Shown here piece after piece: positions 1-14,863 of a DNA stretch of 40,156 nt. The translations under genes and the position numbers were made by a program. The stretch is taken from positions 1-40,156 of the forward strand of contig JBNGIS010013837.1 of assembly GCA_049999725.1 (NCBI GenBank), written 5' to 3'. A model generated the notes under the pieces. The model was not told the DNA's origin. It saw only the letters and a list, made by a program, of their open reading frames with translations, and searched no databases. This DNA comes from Haplomitrium mnioides. Taxonomy: Eukaryota; Marchantiophyta; Haplomitriopsida; Calobryales. Within the stretch, counting starts at the first letter, position 1. Every line of letters starts with the position of its first letter.

Positions 1-2869
1 CAAACAATACATGATGAATCATTACCTTCTTCAAGTTAATGGCAAACAAGTTTATCTTTATATTCCAATACACTTTGGATGATTCTTTTCCCCAAATCAG
101 TTGCAAACAGTACATGATGCATCACTACCTTCTTCATCTTGGTTGTAGACAACTTTATCTTTATGTTCCTTTCGACGTTGCATGACTCTCTTCCTCAAAT
201 CGTTTGTAAACAATACATGATGCATCACTTCCTTCTTCAACTTAGTTGCAAACAAGTTTATCTTTATGTTTCTATACACATTGCATAACTACCTTCCTCA
301 AATCAAATGCAAACAATACATGATGCATCACTACCTTCTTCAACTTAGTTGCAAACAAGGTTTTTTTCCTCTACACGATGTATGACTACCTTCCTCAAAT
401 CAATTGCAAACAATGCATGATGCATCACTACCATCTTCAACTTAGTTGCAAACAAGGTTATCCAAATGTTCCAATGCACAACCCATGAATAATTTCCTCA
501 AATACGTTGCAAACAATACACAATGCATCACTACCTTCTTCTACTTAGTTGCAAACAAGCTTATCTTTATTTTCCTATACATGATGCATGAGTACCTTCC
601 TTAAATCAGTTGCAAACAATACATAATGCATCACTACCATCTTCAACTTAGTTGCAAACAATTTTATCTTTATGTTCCTATAAACACTCCATGACTCTTT
701 TTGTCAAATCAGTTGCAAGTATCACACGATGCATGACTACCCTCTTAAATTTAGTCACACGCAAGTTAGTTTTTATGTTTTTAAACACGACGCATAACTA
801 TCTTCCTCAAATCAGTTGCAAACAATACATGATGTATAAGTGCCTTCTTAAACTTAGTTGGAAATAAGTTCTTATGCCCAATGCATGACTACCTTCCTCA
901 AATCAGTTGCAAACAATACACTATGCATTGGTACCCTCTTTAACTTAGTTGCAAATAAGTTTATCTTTTGTTTCTGTACACCATGCATGACTACCTTCCT
1001 CAAATATAATGCACGAATATATGATGCATAACTACTTTCTTCAACTTGCTTGAAAAAAATTTTGTCTTTATGTTTCTATACACAGTGCATGACTACCTGC
1101 ATTAAATCAGTTCAGAACAATACATAATGCATCACTACTTTCTTCAAATAAGTTGCAGACAAATTTATCTTTACATTCCTATACACGTTGCATGACTACC
1201 TTCCTCAAATATAATGCTAACAATACAAGATACATCACTACCTTCTTCAACTAAGTTGTAAACAAGTTTATCTTTATGTTTCTAAACACGATGCATGACT
1301 ACCTTCTTCAAATGAGTTGCAAACAATACATGATGCATCACTGCCTTCTTCAACTTAGTTGCAAACAAGTTTATCTTTATGTCTATACACACTATGCATA
1401 ACTACCTTTATCAAATCACTATCAAAAAATACATAATCCATCGCTTCCTTCTTCAACTTAGTTGCAAACAAGTTTATCTTTATGTATCTATAAAGTATGC
1501 ATGACTCCCTTCCACAAACTAGTTGCAAACAATACATGATGCATCACTACCTTGTTCAACTTAGTTGCAAACAAGTTTATCTTTATGTTTATACACACTA
1601 TGCATAACTACTTTTATCAAATAAGTGTCAAACAATACATAATCCAACACTTCCTTCTTCAACTTGGTTGCAAACAAGTTTATCTTTATGTATCTTTAAA
1701 GTATGTGTGACTACCTTCTGCAAATTAGTTGCAAACAATACATGATGCATCACTACCTTCTTCAACTTAGTTGCAAACAAGTTTATCGTTATCATATTAT
1801 TCAAGATGCATCACTACCTTACTTAAATTAGTTGCAAACAATACATGATTCATCACTACCTTATTCAACTTAGTTGCAACCAAGTTTATCTCTATGATCC
1901 TATACATGATCCATGCTCACCTTTTTCAACTCAGTTGCAAACAATACATGATGCATCACTACCTTCTTCAACTTTATTGCAAACACGTTTATCTTTATGT
2001 TCCTACACACAATGCATGACTACCTTCCTCAAATTAGTTGCAAACAATGCATGATGTATTACTATTATTTTGAACTCAATTGCAAAAAAGTTCATCTTTA
2101 TCATCCTTGACACGATGCATGACTACCTTCCTCAAAGCATTTGCAAACAGTACATGATGCATCACTACCTTCTTTAACTTAGTTGCAAACAAGTTTATCT
2201 TTATGTTTCTATGCACGATGCATGACGACCTTCCTCAAATCAATTGCAAACAATACACGATGCATCACTACCTTCCTTACTTAGTTGCAAATAAGTTTAT
2301 CTTCATGTTCCTATACACAATGCATAACTACCTTCTTCAAATGAGTTGCAAATTATGAGTGATGCATCACTACCTTCTTCAGCTTATTTGCAAACAAGTT
2401 TATTTTCATGTTCCTATGCACGATGCATGACTACCTTCCTATAATCAGTTGCAAACAATATATGATGCATTACTATCATTTTCAACTTAGTTGCAAACGA
2501 GTTTATCTTCATGTTCCTATACACGATCCATGACTACTTTCCTTCAATCAATTACAATTAATACATGATGCGTCACTACCTTCTTCATATACGATGCATC
2601 ACTAGTTTCATCAAATCATTTGCAAACAATAGATGATGCACTACTATTATTTTCAACTTAGTTGCAAAAACGTTTATCTTTACAATCCTCGACATGATGT
2701 GTGACTACCTTTCTCAAAGCATTTGCAAACAATACATGATGCATCACTACCTTCTTCAACTTAGTTGCAGACAAGTTTATCTTTATAATCCTATGAAAGA
2801 TGCATGACTACCTTCCTCAAATCAGTTGCAAACAATACACAATACATTAATACCTTCTTCAACTTTGTT

Positions 2870-5800
2870 GCAAACAAGTTAATCATCATATTCCTATACA
2901 CAATGCATAACTACCTTCCTCAAATGAGCTGCAAACAATAAATGATCCATCACTACCTTCTCCAACTTTTTTGCAAAGAAGTTTTTTTTTTTTTCCTATA
3001 CGCGATGCATGACTACCTTCTTCAAGTAAGTTGCGAACAATACATGATGCATCACTTCCTTCTTCAACTTAGTTGCAAACAAATTTATCTTTATGTTCCT
3101 ATGCACGATGCATGACTACCTTTCTCAAATCAATTGCAAACAACATTTGATACATTACTCGCATTTTAACTTAGTTGCAAACAAGTTTATCTTCATGTTC
3201 CTATGCATAACGCATGACTACCTTCCTCAAATTGGTTGCAAACAATACATGATGCATCACTACCTTCTTCAACTAAGTTGCAAACAAATTTATCTTTATG
3301 TTCCTATACACAACGAATGACTAACTACCTCAAATGAGTTCCAAACAATACATGATGCATCACTTCCTTCTTCAACTTAGTTGCAAACAAGTTTATCTTT
3401 ATGTTCCTCTACATTATGCATGACAACCTTTGTTAAATCAATTGCAAACAATGTATGATGCATCACTTCCTTCTTCAACTTAGTTGCAAACAAGTTTTTC
3501 TTTATTTTTGTATCACGACGCACGACTAACTTCCTCAAATGAGTTGCAAACAATACATGATGCATCACTTCCTTCTTCATCTTAGTTGCGAAAACGTTTA
3601 ACATTATGTTCTTATTCACGACGCATGACTACCTTCCTCAAATGAGTTGCAAACAATACATAATGCATCACTACCTTCTTCAACTTAGTTGTAAACAAGT
3701 CTATCTTTATGTTTCTCAACACCATGCATGACTACCTTCCTTAAATCAGTTGCAAACAATACCTAATGCATCACTACCTTCTTCAACTTAGTTGCAAACA
3801 AGGCTATCTTCATGTTCCAATGCACAACCCATGACTACTTTCCTCAAATACGTTGCAAACAATACACGATGCATTACTACCCTCTTCTTCTTGATTACAA
3901 ATAAGTTTATCTTTATTTTCCTATACACATCGCATGACTAAATTCCTCAAATGAGTTGGAAACAATACATGATGCATTACTTCCTTCTTCATCTTAGTTG
4001 CCAAAAACTTTAGCATTATGTTCATGTGCACGATGCATGACTACCTTACTCAAATCAATTGCAAACAATACATGATGCATCATCACTTTCTTCAACTTAT
4101 TTGCAAACAAGGCTATCTTCATGCTCATATGCACGATGTATGACTACCTTCCTCAAATCACTTGCAAACAATACATAATGCATCACTACCTTCATCAGCT
4201 TAGTTGCAAAAAAATAATCTTTATAATCATAAATTATATACACAATTACCTTCCTCAAATCAGTTGCAAACAATGCATGATGCATCACTACCTTCTTCAA
4301 CTTGTTGCAAACACGTTTATCTTATTTTTGCTATACACAATGCATGACTACCTTCCTCAAATAACTTGCAATCAATACATAATGCATCACTACCTTCTTC
4401 AACTTACAAGCAAACAACTTTATCTTTATATTCCTATATACGATGTATAATTATCTTCATCCTACTAGTTTCAATTAATACATGATTCATCACTACCTTC
4501 TTCAACTTAGTTGCAAATAAGTTTATCTTTTTGTTACTATACACAATGCATAACTACCTTCCTCACATCGTTTGAAAACAATACATGATGCATCCCTACC
4601 TTCTTCAACTTAGTTGCAAACAGGTTTATCTTAATGCTAACTATACATGACGTATCACTACCTTCTTTAAAGCAGTTGCAAACAAAACATGATTTATCAC
4701 TACCTTCTGCAACTTAGTTGCAAACAAGTCTATGTTTATGTTTCTATACACGATGCATAACTACCTTCTTTACATCTGTTGCCAATAATACACGATGCAT
4801 CACTACCTTCTTCAACTTACTTGCAAACAAGTTTATCTTTATATTCCTATACACGATCCATGACTACCTTTCTCCAACTAGTTGCAATTAACATGTGATG
4901 CATTACTACCTTCTTCAACTTAGTTGCAAACAAGTTTATCCTTATGATAATTGACATGAAGCATGACTAACTTCCTCAAATCATTTGTAAACAATACATG
5001 ATGCATCACTAACTTCTCCAACTTGGTTGCAAAGAAGTTTATCTTTATGTTCCTAAGCACAATGCATGACTACCTTCCTCAAATCACTTGCAAACAATGA
5101 ACCATGCATCACTCTCTTCAACTTAGTTGCAAAAACCTTTATCTTTATGTTCCTATATACGATGCATGACTATCTTCTTGAAATTAGTTGCAAACACTAT
5201 ATGATGTATCACTACCTTCTTAAACTTAGTTGCAAACAAGTTTATCTTTATGTTCCTATACACATTGCACAACTCTCTTTCTCAAATTGGTTGCAAACAA
5301 TGCATGATACATCACTACGTTCTTCAACTTAGTTGCAAACAAGTGCATCTTTATGTTTCTATACACGTTGCATAAATATTGTTCTCAAATCAAATGCAAA
5401 TAATACACAATGAATCACTACCTTCTACCACTTAGTTGGAAACAAGTTTAACTTTATGTTCCTAGACATGATGCATGACTACTTACCGCAAATGATTTGC
5501 AAACACTACATGATGGATCACTACCTTCTTCAACTTAGTTGTAAAACGGTTTATCTTTGTGTTCCTATATAAGATGCATGACTACCTTCCTCAAATCACT
5601 TGAAAACAATACAGGATGCATCAATTCCTTCTTCAACTTAGTTGCAAACAAGTATCTTGTAATGTTCTTACTGACGATGCATTACTACCTTTTTTGAATC
5701 AGTTGCAAAGAATGCATAGTGCAACACTACCTTCTTCAACTTAGTTGGAAATATGTTTTTCTTTTTGTTCCTATACACGATGTGTGACGACCTTCCACGT

Positions 5801-5975
5801 ACCAACTAAAAGCAATGCATTATGCATCAATACCTTCTTCAACTTAGGTGCAAACAAGTGTATCTTTATGTTTTTATAAATGTTTCATGACTACTTTCCT
5901 CAAGTTAACTGCAAGCAATACATAATACATAACTACCTTCTTCAACTTAGTTGCAAGTAAGTTTATCTTTATGTT
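2870..5975. repeat. Higher-order satellite block, copy 1
   Basis: A run of about 30 satellite units whose private variants recur in the same order at 6690-9990. Shared markers, in order: CCAATGCACAACCCATGACT (3813), a half-unit with CATAATC and AAATTA (4225), CTTACAAGCAAACAA (4405), TCCTACTAGTTTCAA (4460), GCTAACTATACATGA (4635), and TCTTGAAATTAGTTGCAAAC (5175). The offset grows from about 3.8 kb to 4.0 kb because copy 2 has about 300 extra bp near 8480-8790. This is a segmental duplication inside the array. End points are judged by eye. Confidence 0.8.
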
Positions 5976-6689
5976 CCTATGCACGATGCATGACGACCTT
6001 CCTCAAATTAGTTGCAAACAATACACGATGCATTTCTACCTTCTTCAACTTAGTTGCAAACAAGTTTATCTTCATGTTCCTATACACAATACATAACTAC
6101 CTTCCTTAAATGAGTTGCAAACAATAAATGATGCATCACTACCTTCTGCAACTTATTTGCAAACGAGTTTATTCTTATGTTTCTATATACGATGCATGAC
6201 TACCTTCATCAAGTAAGTTGCAAACAATACATGATGCATCACTACCTTCTTCAACTTAGTTGCAAATAAGTTTATTTTTATGTTCCTATGCATGATGCAT
6301 GACTACCTTCTTGTAATCAATTTCAAACAACATATGATGCATCACTATCATTTTCAACTTAGGTGCAAAGACATTTATCTTCATGTTCTTATAGAGGATG
6401 CCTGATTACCTTCCTTAATTTAGTTGCAAACAATACATGATGCATCACTACCTTCTACATATACAATGCATGACTACCTTCCTTAAATTGGTTGTACAAT
6501 ACATCAGTTGCACAACTCTCTTCCTCAAATTGATTGCAAAAAATGCATGATCCATCACTACTTTCTTCAACTCAATTGCAAATGAGTGTATCTTTGTGTT
6601 CCTATACGCATTGCATGACTACCGTCCTCAAATCAAATGCAAATAATATACGATGAATCACTACCTTCTTCAATTTAGTTGCAAAAAAG

Positions 6690-9600
6690 TTAATCTTCAT
6701 GTTACTATACACAATACATAACTACCTTCCTCAAATGAATTACAAACAACAAATGAAACATCTCTACCTTCTTCAACTTTTTTGCAAACAAGTTTATTCT
6801 TATGTTTCTATACGCGATGCATAACTACCTTTGAAAAAGTAAGTTGCAAACAATACATGATGCATCACTTCCTTCTTCAACTTAGTTGCAAACAAGTTTA
6901 TCTTTATGTTTCTATGCACAATGCATGACTACCTTCCTCAAATCAGTTGCAAACAACACATGATACATTACTGTCATTTTCAACTTAGTTACAATAAAGT
7001 TTATCTTCATGTTCCTATTCACGATGCATGACTACCTTCCTTGAGTCAGTTGCAAACAATGCATGATGCATCACTACCTTCTTCAACTTAGTTGCAAACA
7101 AGTTGATCTTTTTGTTCCTATACACGACACATGACTAACTTCCTCAAATGAGTTCCAAAAAATACATGATGCATTACTTCCTTCTTCAACTTAGTTGAAA
7201 ACAATGTTATCTTTATGTTCCTCTACATGATGCATAACTACCTTCCTTAAATTAGTTGCAAACAATACATGATGCTTCACTTCCTTCTTCAACTTAGTTG
7301 CAAACAAGTTTTTCTTTATGTTCTTATACATGACGCATGACTAACTCCCTTAAATGAGGTGCAAACAATGCATGATGCATCACTTCCTTCTTCATCTTAG
7401 CTGCGAATAAGTTTAGCATTGTCCTCTTATTCATGACGCCTGACTACCTTCCTCAAATGAGGTTCAAACAATACATGATGCATCACTACCTTCTTCAACT
7501 TAGTTGCAAACAAGTTTATCTTTATGTTCCTCTATACGATGTATAACTACCTTCCTTAAATCAGTTCCAACAATACATAATGCATCGCTACCTTCTTCAA
7601 CTTAGTTGCAAAGAAGGTGATCTTCATGTTCCAATGCACAGCCCATGACTACTTTCCTCAAATACGTTGCAAACAATACACGATGCATCACTACCTTCTT
7701 CTACTTAGTTGCAAACAAGTTTACCTTTATTTTCCTATACACGTTGCATAACTAACTTCCTCAAATAAGTTGCAAACAATATATGATGCATTACTTCCTT
7801 CTTCATCTTAGTTGCGAATACGTTTAGCATTATGTTCCTATGCACAATGCATGACTACCTTCCTCAAATCAACTGCAAAAAATACATGATGCATCACCAC
7901 CTTTATCAACTTAACTGCAAACAAAATTATTTTCATAATCGTAAATTAGATGCACAACTACCTTCCTCAAATCAATTGCAGACAATACATGATGCATCAC
8001 TGACTTCTTCAACTTGATGCAAACAAGTTCATCTTAATGTCACTATACACAATGCATGACTACATTCCTCAAATAATTTGCAATCAATACATCATGCATC
8101 ACTACCTTCTTCAACTTACAAGCAAACAAGTTTATCTTTAGATTCCTATACATGATGCATGACTACCTTCTTCCTACTAGTTTCAACTAAGACATGATAC
8201 ATCACTAGCTTCTTCAACTTAGTTGCAAACAAGTTTAACCTTTTTTTTCCTATACATGGTGCAAAACTACCTTCCTCATATCGGTTAAAAACAGTACATG
8301 ATGCATCACTACCTTCTTCAACTTAGTTGCAAACAGGTTTATCTTTATGCTAACTATACATGATGCATCGCTACCTTCTTTAAAGCAGTTGCAAAAAAAA
8401 CATGATTTATCACTACCTTCTGCAACTTAGTTGTAAACAAGTTTATGTTTATGTTCCTATACACGATGCATGACTACCTTTCTTAAATAAGTTGCAAATA
8501 AAACACTTTGCATCACTACAATCTTCAACTTTTTTACAAACAAGTTTATCTTTATGTTTCTATACATGATGCATGACTACCTTTCTCAAATCAATTTCTA
8601 AAAATACATGATGCATCAATACCTTCTTCAACTTAGTTGCAATCAAGTTTATCTTTATGTTCCTATACACAACGCAAAATTATCTTTCTCACATCTATTG
8701 CAAACAATACATGATGCATCACTACCTCCATTAACTAAGCTGCAATCAAGTTTATCTTTATGTTCTTATAACCTGATGCATGACTACCTTCCTCAAATCA
8801 GTTGCCAATAATACACAATGTATCACTACCTTCTTCAACTTACTGGCAAACAAGTTTATCTTTATATTCTTATACATGATGCATGACTACCTTTCTCCAA
8901 CCAATTGCAATTAATACATGATGCATTGCTGCCTTATTCAACTTAGTTGCAAACAAGTTTGTCCTTATGATTTTTGACACAAAGCATGACTACCTTCCTC
9001 AAATCATTTGCAAACAATACATGATGCATCACTACCTTCTTCAACTTAGTTATAAAGAAGTTTATCTTTATGTTCTTATATACAATGCATGACTACCTTC
9101 TTCAAATAAATTGCAAACAATATACCATGCATCACTCTCTTCAACTTAGTTGCAAAAATGTTCATCTTTATGTTCTTATATAGGATGCATGACTATCTTC
9201 TTGAAATTAGTTGCAAACACTACATCATGCATCACTACCTTTCTCAACTTAGTTGCAAACAAGTTAATTCTTATGTTCCTTTATACATTGCACGACTCTC
9301 TTCCTCAAATCGGTTGCAAACAATGCATGATACATCACCAATGTCTTCAACCTAGTTGCAAACAAGTGTATCTTTATGTTCCTATACACGTTGCATGACT
9401 ACCATCTTCAAATCAAATGCAAATAATACAAGATTAATCACTACCTTCTTCAACTTAGTTGCAAACAAGTTTAACTTTATGTTCCTATACATGATGCATG
9501 ACTACCTACCTCAAATGAGTTGCAAACACTACATTATGTCTCACTACCTTCTTCAACTTAGTTGTAGACAAGTTTATCTTTATGTTCCTATATAGGATAC

Positions 9601-9990
9601 ATAACTTCCTTCGTCAAATTGCTTGCAAACAATACATGACACATCAATTTCTTCTTTGACTTAGTTGCAAACAAGTGTATCACAATGTTCTTATTGACAA
9701 TGCATTACTACCTTTTTCTAATCAGTTGCAAAGAATACATAATCTATTACTACCTTCTTGAACATTGTTGGAAATACATTTTTCTTTTTTGTTCCTATAC
9801 ACAATGTGTGACTGCCTTCCACAACCAACTACAAGCAATACATGATGCATCAATACCTTCTTCAACTTAGTTGCAAACAAGTTTATCTTTATTTTTCTAT
9901 ACACATTTCATGACTACCTTACTCAAGTTAACTACAAGCAATACATGATGCATAACTACCTTCTTCAACTTAGTTGCAAACAAGTTTATC
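6690..9990. repeat. Higher-order satellite block, copy 2
   Basis: Collinear partner of 2870-5975. It repeats the same succession of variant units, including CCAATGCACAGCCCATGACT (7627), the CATAATC half-unit (7932), CTTACAAGCAAACAA (8117), TCCTACTAGTTTCAA (8173), GCTAACTATACATGA (8350), TCTTGAAATTAGTTGCAAAC (9200) and the GTGTGACTGCC / TTTCATGACTACC pair (9800-9920). A partial third copy of one section (the CTTCATCTTAGTTGCGAA variant) lies near 14010-14390. Confidence 0.8.
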
Positions 9991-10109
9991 TTTATATTCC
10001 TATACATGATGCATGACTACCTTCCTAAAATAAGTTGTAAACAATACACGATGCATAACTACCTTCTTCAACTTAGTTGCAAACAACTTTATCTTTATAT
10101 TCCTATACA

Positions 10110-11200
10110 CGATGCTTGACTACCTTCCTCAAATTAGTTGTAAACAATACATATTGCATCACTACCTCTTCAACATAGTTGCAAATAAGTCTATCCTTAT
10201 ATTCGTATTCATAATGCATGACTACCTTCCTCAAATGAGTTGCAAACACTACATGATGCATTACTACCTTCAACTAAGTTGCAAACAAGTCTATATTTAT
10301 ATTCCTTTTCACAATGCATGACTACCTTTCTCAAATACGTTGCAAACAATACATGATGCATCACTACCTTTTGCAACTTAGTTGCAAACAAGTTTGTCTT
10401 TACAATCTTATATACCATGCATGTCTACCTTCTTCAAATAAGATGCAAACAAGTTGATCTTTATGTCCCTATATACAATACATGACTACTTTACTCAAAT
10501 CAATTGCAAACAATACATGATGCATTGATACCTTCTCAAAATAGTTGCAAGCAAGTTTATCTTTATATTCCTCTACACGGTGCATAACTACCTTCCTCAA
10601 ATAAGTTGCAAACAATACACAATGCATAACTACCTTCTTCAACTTAGTTGCAAACAACTTTATCTTTATGTTCCTATACACGATGCATGACTTCCTTCCT
10701 CAAATCAGTTGTAAGCAATACATATTGCATCACTACCTCCTTAAACTTAGTTGCAAACAAGTTTATCTTTATGTTCGTATTCATGATGCATGACTACCTT
10801 CCTCAAATCAGTTGCAAACACTACATGATGCATCACTACCTTCAACTAAGTTGCAAACAAGTCTATATTTATATTCCTATTCATGATGCATGACTACCTT
10901 TCTCAAATAAGTTGCAAACAATATATGATGCATCACTACCTTCTGCAACTTAGTTGCAAACAAGTTTGTCTTTACAATCTTATATACTATGTATGTCTAC
11001 CTTCCTTAAATACGATGAAAACAACACACCATACATCACTACCTTCTTTAACTTAGTTGGAAACAAGTTGATCTTTATGTTCCTATATACGATGCATGAC
11101 TTCCTTACTCAAATCAATTGCAAACAATACATGATGCATCGATACCTTCTCAAAATAGTTGCAAGCAAGTTTATCTTTATATTTCTATATAGGATGCATA
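10110..11200. repeat. Tandem higher-order duplication (~570-615 bp period)
   Basis: Two adjacent multi-unit blocks share rare variants: CATATTGCATCACTACCT, a shortened half-unit CTACCTTCAACTAAGTTGCA, GTTTGTCTTTACAATCTTAT, and ACCTTCTCAAAATAGTTGCA. The first block lies at about 10110-10590 and the second at about 10690-11200. The spacing rises from about 572 to about 615 bp, so the first block lacks about one 42-bp half-unit near 10440. Confidence 0.75.
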
Positions 11201-14200
11201 ACTACCGTCTTCAACTTAGTTGCAAACAAGAGTATCTTTATGTTCCTATACAAAATGCATAACTACTTTCCTCACAATAGTTGCAAACAATACACAATGC
11301 ATGACTACCTTCTTAAATTTAGTTGCAAACAAGTTAGTCTTTATGTTTCTAAACACAATGCATGACTATCTTCCTCAAATAAGTTGCAGACAATATATAA
11401 TGTAAAAGTACCTTCCTAAACTTAGTTGGAAATAAGTTCTTATGCCTGATGCATGACTATCTTCCTCAAATTAATTGCAAACAATACACAATGCATCGGT
11501 ACCTTCTTCAACTTAGTTGCAAACAAATTGCACCAATACATGATGCATCACTACCTTCTTCTACTTACTTGCAAAAAAATTTATCTTTATGTTCATGTAC
11601 ACAATGCATGACTACCTTCATTAAATCAATTAAGAACAATACATGATGCATCCCTACTTTCTTCACCTGAGTTGCAAACAAATTTATCTTTACGTTCCTA
11701 TACATGTTGCATGACTACCTTCCTCGAATCAAATGCAAACAATATGGGATGCATCACTACCTTCTTCAACTTGGTTGCAAACAAGTTTATCTTTATGTTT
11801 CTATACACGATGAATGACTACCTTCCTCAAATGAGTTGCAAACAATGCATGATGCATCACTACTTTCTTCAACTTTGTTGCAAACAAGTTTATCTTTATG
11901 ATCATACACATGATGCATGACTACCTTTATCAAATCGGTGTCAAACAATACACAATCTATCACTACTTTCTTAAACTTAGTTGCAAACAAGTTTATCTTT
12001 ATATTTCTATAAAGGATGCATGACCACCTTCTACAAATAAATTGCAAACAATACATGATGCATCACTACCTTCTTCAACTCAGTTGCAAACAAGTTTATC
12101 ATTATGTTCTTTTTCATGATGCATTAGTACCTTCCTTAAATCAGTTGCAAACAATACATGATTCATCACTTCCTTTTTCAACTGCATAAATTAGTTGCAA
12201 ACAATACACAATGCATCGGTACCTTCTTCAACTTAGTTGCAAAAAGGTTTATCTTTATGTTACTATACACAATGCAAGATTACCTTCCTCAAATGAGTTG
12301 CAAACAACAAATTATGCATCACTACATTCTTCAACTTATTTACAAACAACTTTTTTCTTATGTTGATATATGCAATGCATGACCATCTTCATCAAGTAAG
12401 CTGCAAACAATACATGATGCATCAACCAAGGTCTTCAACTTAGTTGCAACGAAGTTTATTTTTATGTTTCTATGCATGATGCATGACTGCCTTCCTGTAA
12501 TCAGTTGCAAACAAAACATGATACATTACTATCATTTTCAACATAGTTGCAAACACGCTTATCTTCATGTTTCTATACACGATGCATGACTACCTTCCTT
12601 CAATAAGTTCCACACAATACATGATGCATCACTACCTTCTTCATATACGATGCATGACTACCTTCCTCAAATCATTTCCAAACAATAGATAATGCACTAC
12701 TACTATTTTCAACTCAATTGCAAGCAAGTTTATCTTTATAATCCTCGACAAGATGCATGACTACCTTTCCCAAAGCATTTGCAAACAATACATGATGCAT
12801 CACTACCTTCTTCAACTCAGTTTCAAACAAGTTTATCTTTATAATCCTATACACGATGCATGACTACCTTCCTCAAATCAAATGCAAACAATACACAATA
12901 CATCACTACCTTCTTCAACTTAGTTGCAAACATGATTATCTTCATGTTCCCATACATATTACATATCTACCTTCCTCAAATAAGTCGCAAACAATAAATA
13001 ATGCATCACTACCTTCTTTAACTTTTTTGCAAACAAGTTTATTCTTATGTTCATATTCACGATGCATGACTACTTTCCTCAAATGCGTTGCAAACAATAC
13101 ACGATCCATCACTACCTTCTTCTACATAGTAGCAAACAAGTTTACTCATATTTTCCTATATACAATGCATGAATATCTTACTCAAATCAGTTTTAAACAA
13201 TACATAATACATCACTACTATCTTCAACTTAGTTGCAAACAAGTCTATCTTTATGTTCCTTTACACAATGCATGATTCTCTTCCTCAAATCGATTGCAAA
13301 CAACACATGATGCATGACTATCTTCTTTAACTTAGTTGCAAACAAGTTTATCTCTACGTTCCTATATACGATGTGTGACTATCTTTCTCAAATCAGTTGC
13401 AAACAATACATATAAATCACTACCTTCTTTAACTTACTTGCAAAAAAGTTCCTATGCACGATGCATGACTAACTTCCTCAAAAAAATTGCAAACAATACG
13501 CGATGCATCAACAACTTCTTCAACATAGTTGCAGACAAGTTTATCTTTATATTTCTATACACGATGCATGACTGCCTTCCTCAAATAAGTTGCACCAGTG
13601 CATGATACATCACTACCTTCTTCAACTTAGTTGCAAACAAGTTTATCTCTATGTTCTTATACATGATGCATCACTTCATTCTTCAACTTAGTTGCAAACA
13701 AACTTCTATTTATGTTCCTATATAGGTTGCATAACTACCTTTCTCGAATCAAATGCAAACAATGCAAGATGCATCACTACCTTCTTCAACTTGCTTGGAA
13801 ACAAGTTTATCTTTATATTCCTATACACTATGCATGACAAACTTTCTAAAATGAGCTGCAAAAAATACATGATGCATCACTTCCTTCTTCAACTTAGTTG
13901 CAAATAATTTTAACGTTATCTTGTTGTTGATGACACGTGACTACCTTCCTCAAATCAGTTGCAAACAATACAAGATGCATCACTACCTTCTTTAACTTCG
14001 TTGCAAACAAGTTTATCTATATGTTCCTCTACATGATGCATGACTATCTTCCTTAAATAAGTTGCAAGCAATACATGATGCATCACTTCCTTCTTCAACT
14101 TAGTTGCAAACAAGTTTTTCTTTATGTTCCTATACACAATGGATGACTCACTTCCTCAAATGAGTTATGAACAATACATGATGCATCACTTCCTTCTTCA

Positions 14201-14858
14201 TCTTAGTTGCGAATAAGTTTAGCGTTATGTTCTTATTCATGACGCATAACCACCTTTCTCAAATGAGTTGCAAACAATACATGATGCATAACTACCTTCT
14301 TCAACTTAGTTGCAAACAAGTTTATCTTTGTGTTCTTCTACACAATGTATGACTACCTTCCTTAAATCAGTTGCAAACAATACATGATGCATCACTACCT
14401 TCTTCAACTAAGTTGCAAAGAAGTTTATCTGTATGTTCCTACATATAATGCAGAATTGCCTTTCTCGAATGAGTTGCAAACAATAAATGATGTACTATTT
14501 CCTTTTTCAAATGTTTTGCTAGCAACTTTGATCTTATGTTCCTATACACGATGCATGACTACCTTTGTGAAGTAAGTTGCGAACAATACATTATGCATCA
14601 CTACTATCTTCAAGTTAGTTGCAAACAAGTTTATCTCTATGTTCCTATGCACGATGCATGACCACCTTCCTCAAATCAGTTGCAAACAATACATGATGTA
14701 TCAATACCTTCTTTATCTTAGTTGCAAACAAGTTTATTTTCATCTTCCTACACACGATACACAACTACCTTCCTTAAATGAGTGCAAACAATAAATGATG
14801 CATCATTTCCTTCTTCGAATTATTTGCAAGCAAGTTTATTCTTATGTTTCTACACACC

Positions 14859-14863
14859 ATCCA
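14859..14863. repeat. Target-site duplication, left (ATCCA)
   Basis: Five bases ATCCA directly before the 5' LTR. The same five bases follow the 3' LTR at 17869-17873. Removing the element and one copy rejoins a continuous satellite unit, which fixes both element ends. Confidence 0.95.

Larger units (their letters stand above)
1..14863. repeat. 103-bp satellite array, left block
   Basis: About 144 diverged head-to-tail units of about 103 bp fill this stretch and run off the left edge. Each unit has two related halves. Both begin near GCATGACTACCTTCCTCAAA (or GCATCACTACCTTCTTCAAC) and contain AGTTGCAAACAA. One half is about 42 bp. The other is about 61 bp because it carries an extra 19-bp stretch GTTTATCTTTATGTTCCTA before the shared TACACGAT-like end. 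Units differ by point changes and by occasional loss of a half-unit (for example near 2580, 6455 and 12640). The many short open frames translate to the same His/Tyr/Leu/Cys-rich peptide in rotating frames because 103 is not a multiple of 3, so I read them as satellite by-products. I do not recognise the family by name. Strand is arbitrary. Confidence 0.97.

Noticed and set aside
97-14575. Dozens of 60-139-codon open frames on both strands of the satellite, encoding a repeated His/Tyr/Leu/Cys-rich peptide
   Set aside because: They follow the 103-bp unit, rotate through all frames, appear on both strands, and stop at random. No splice or start context is conserved.
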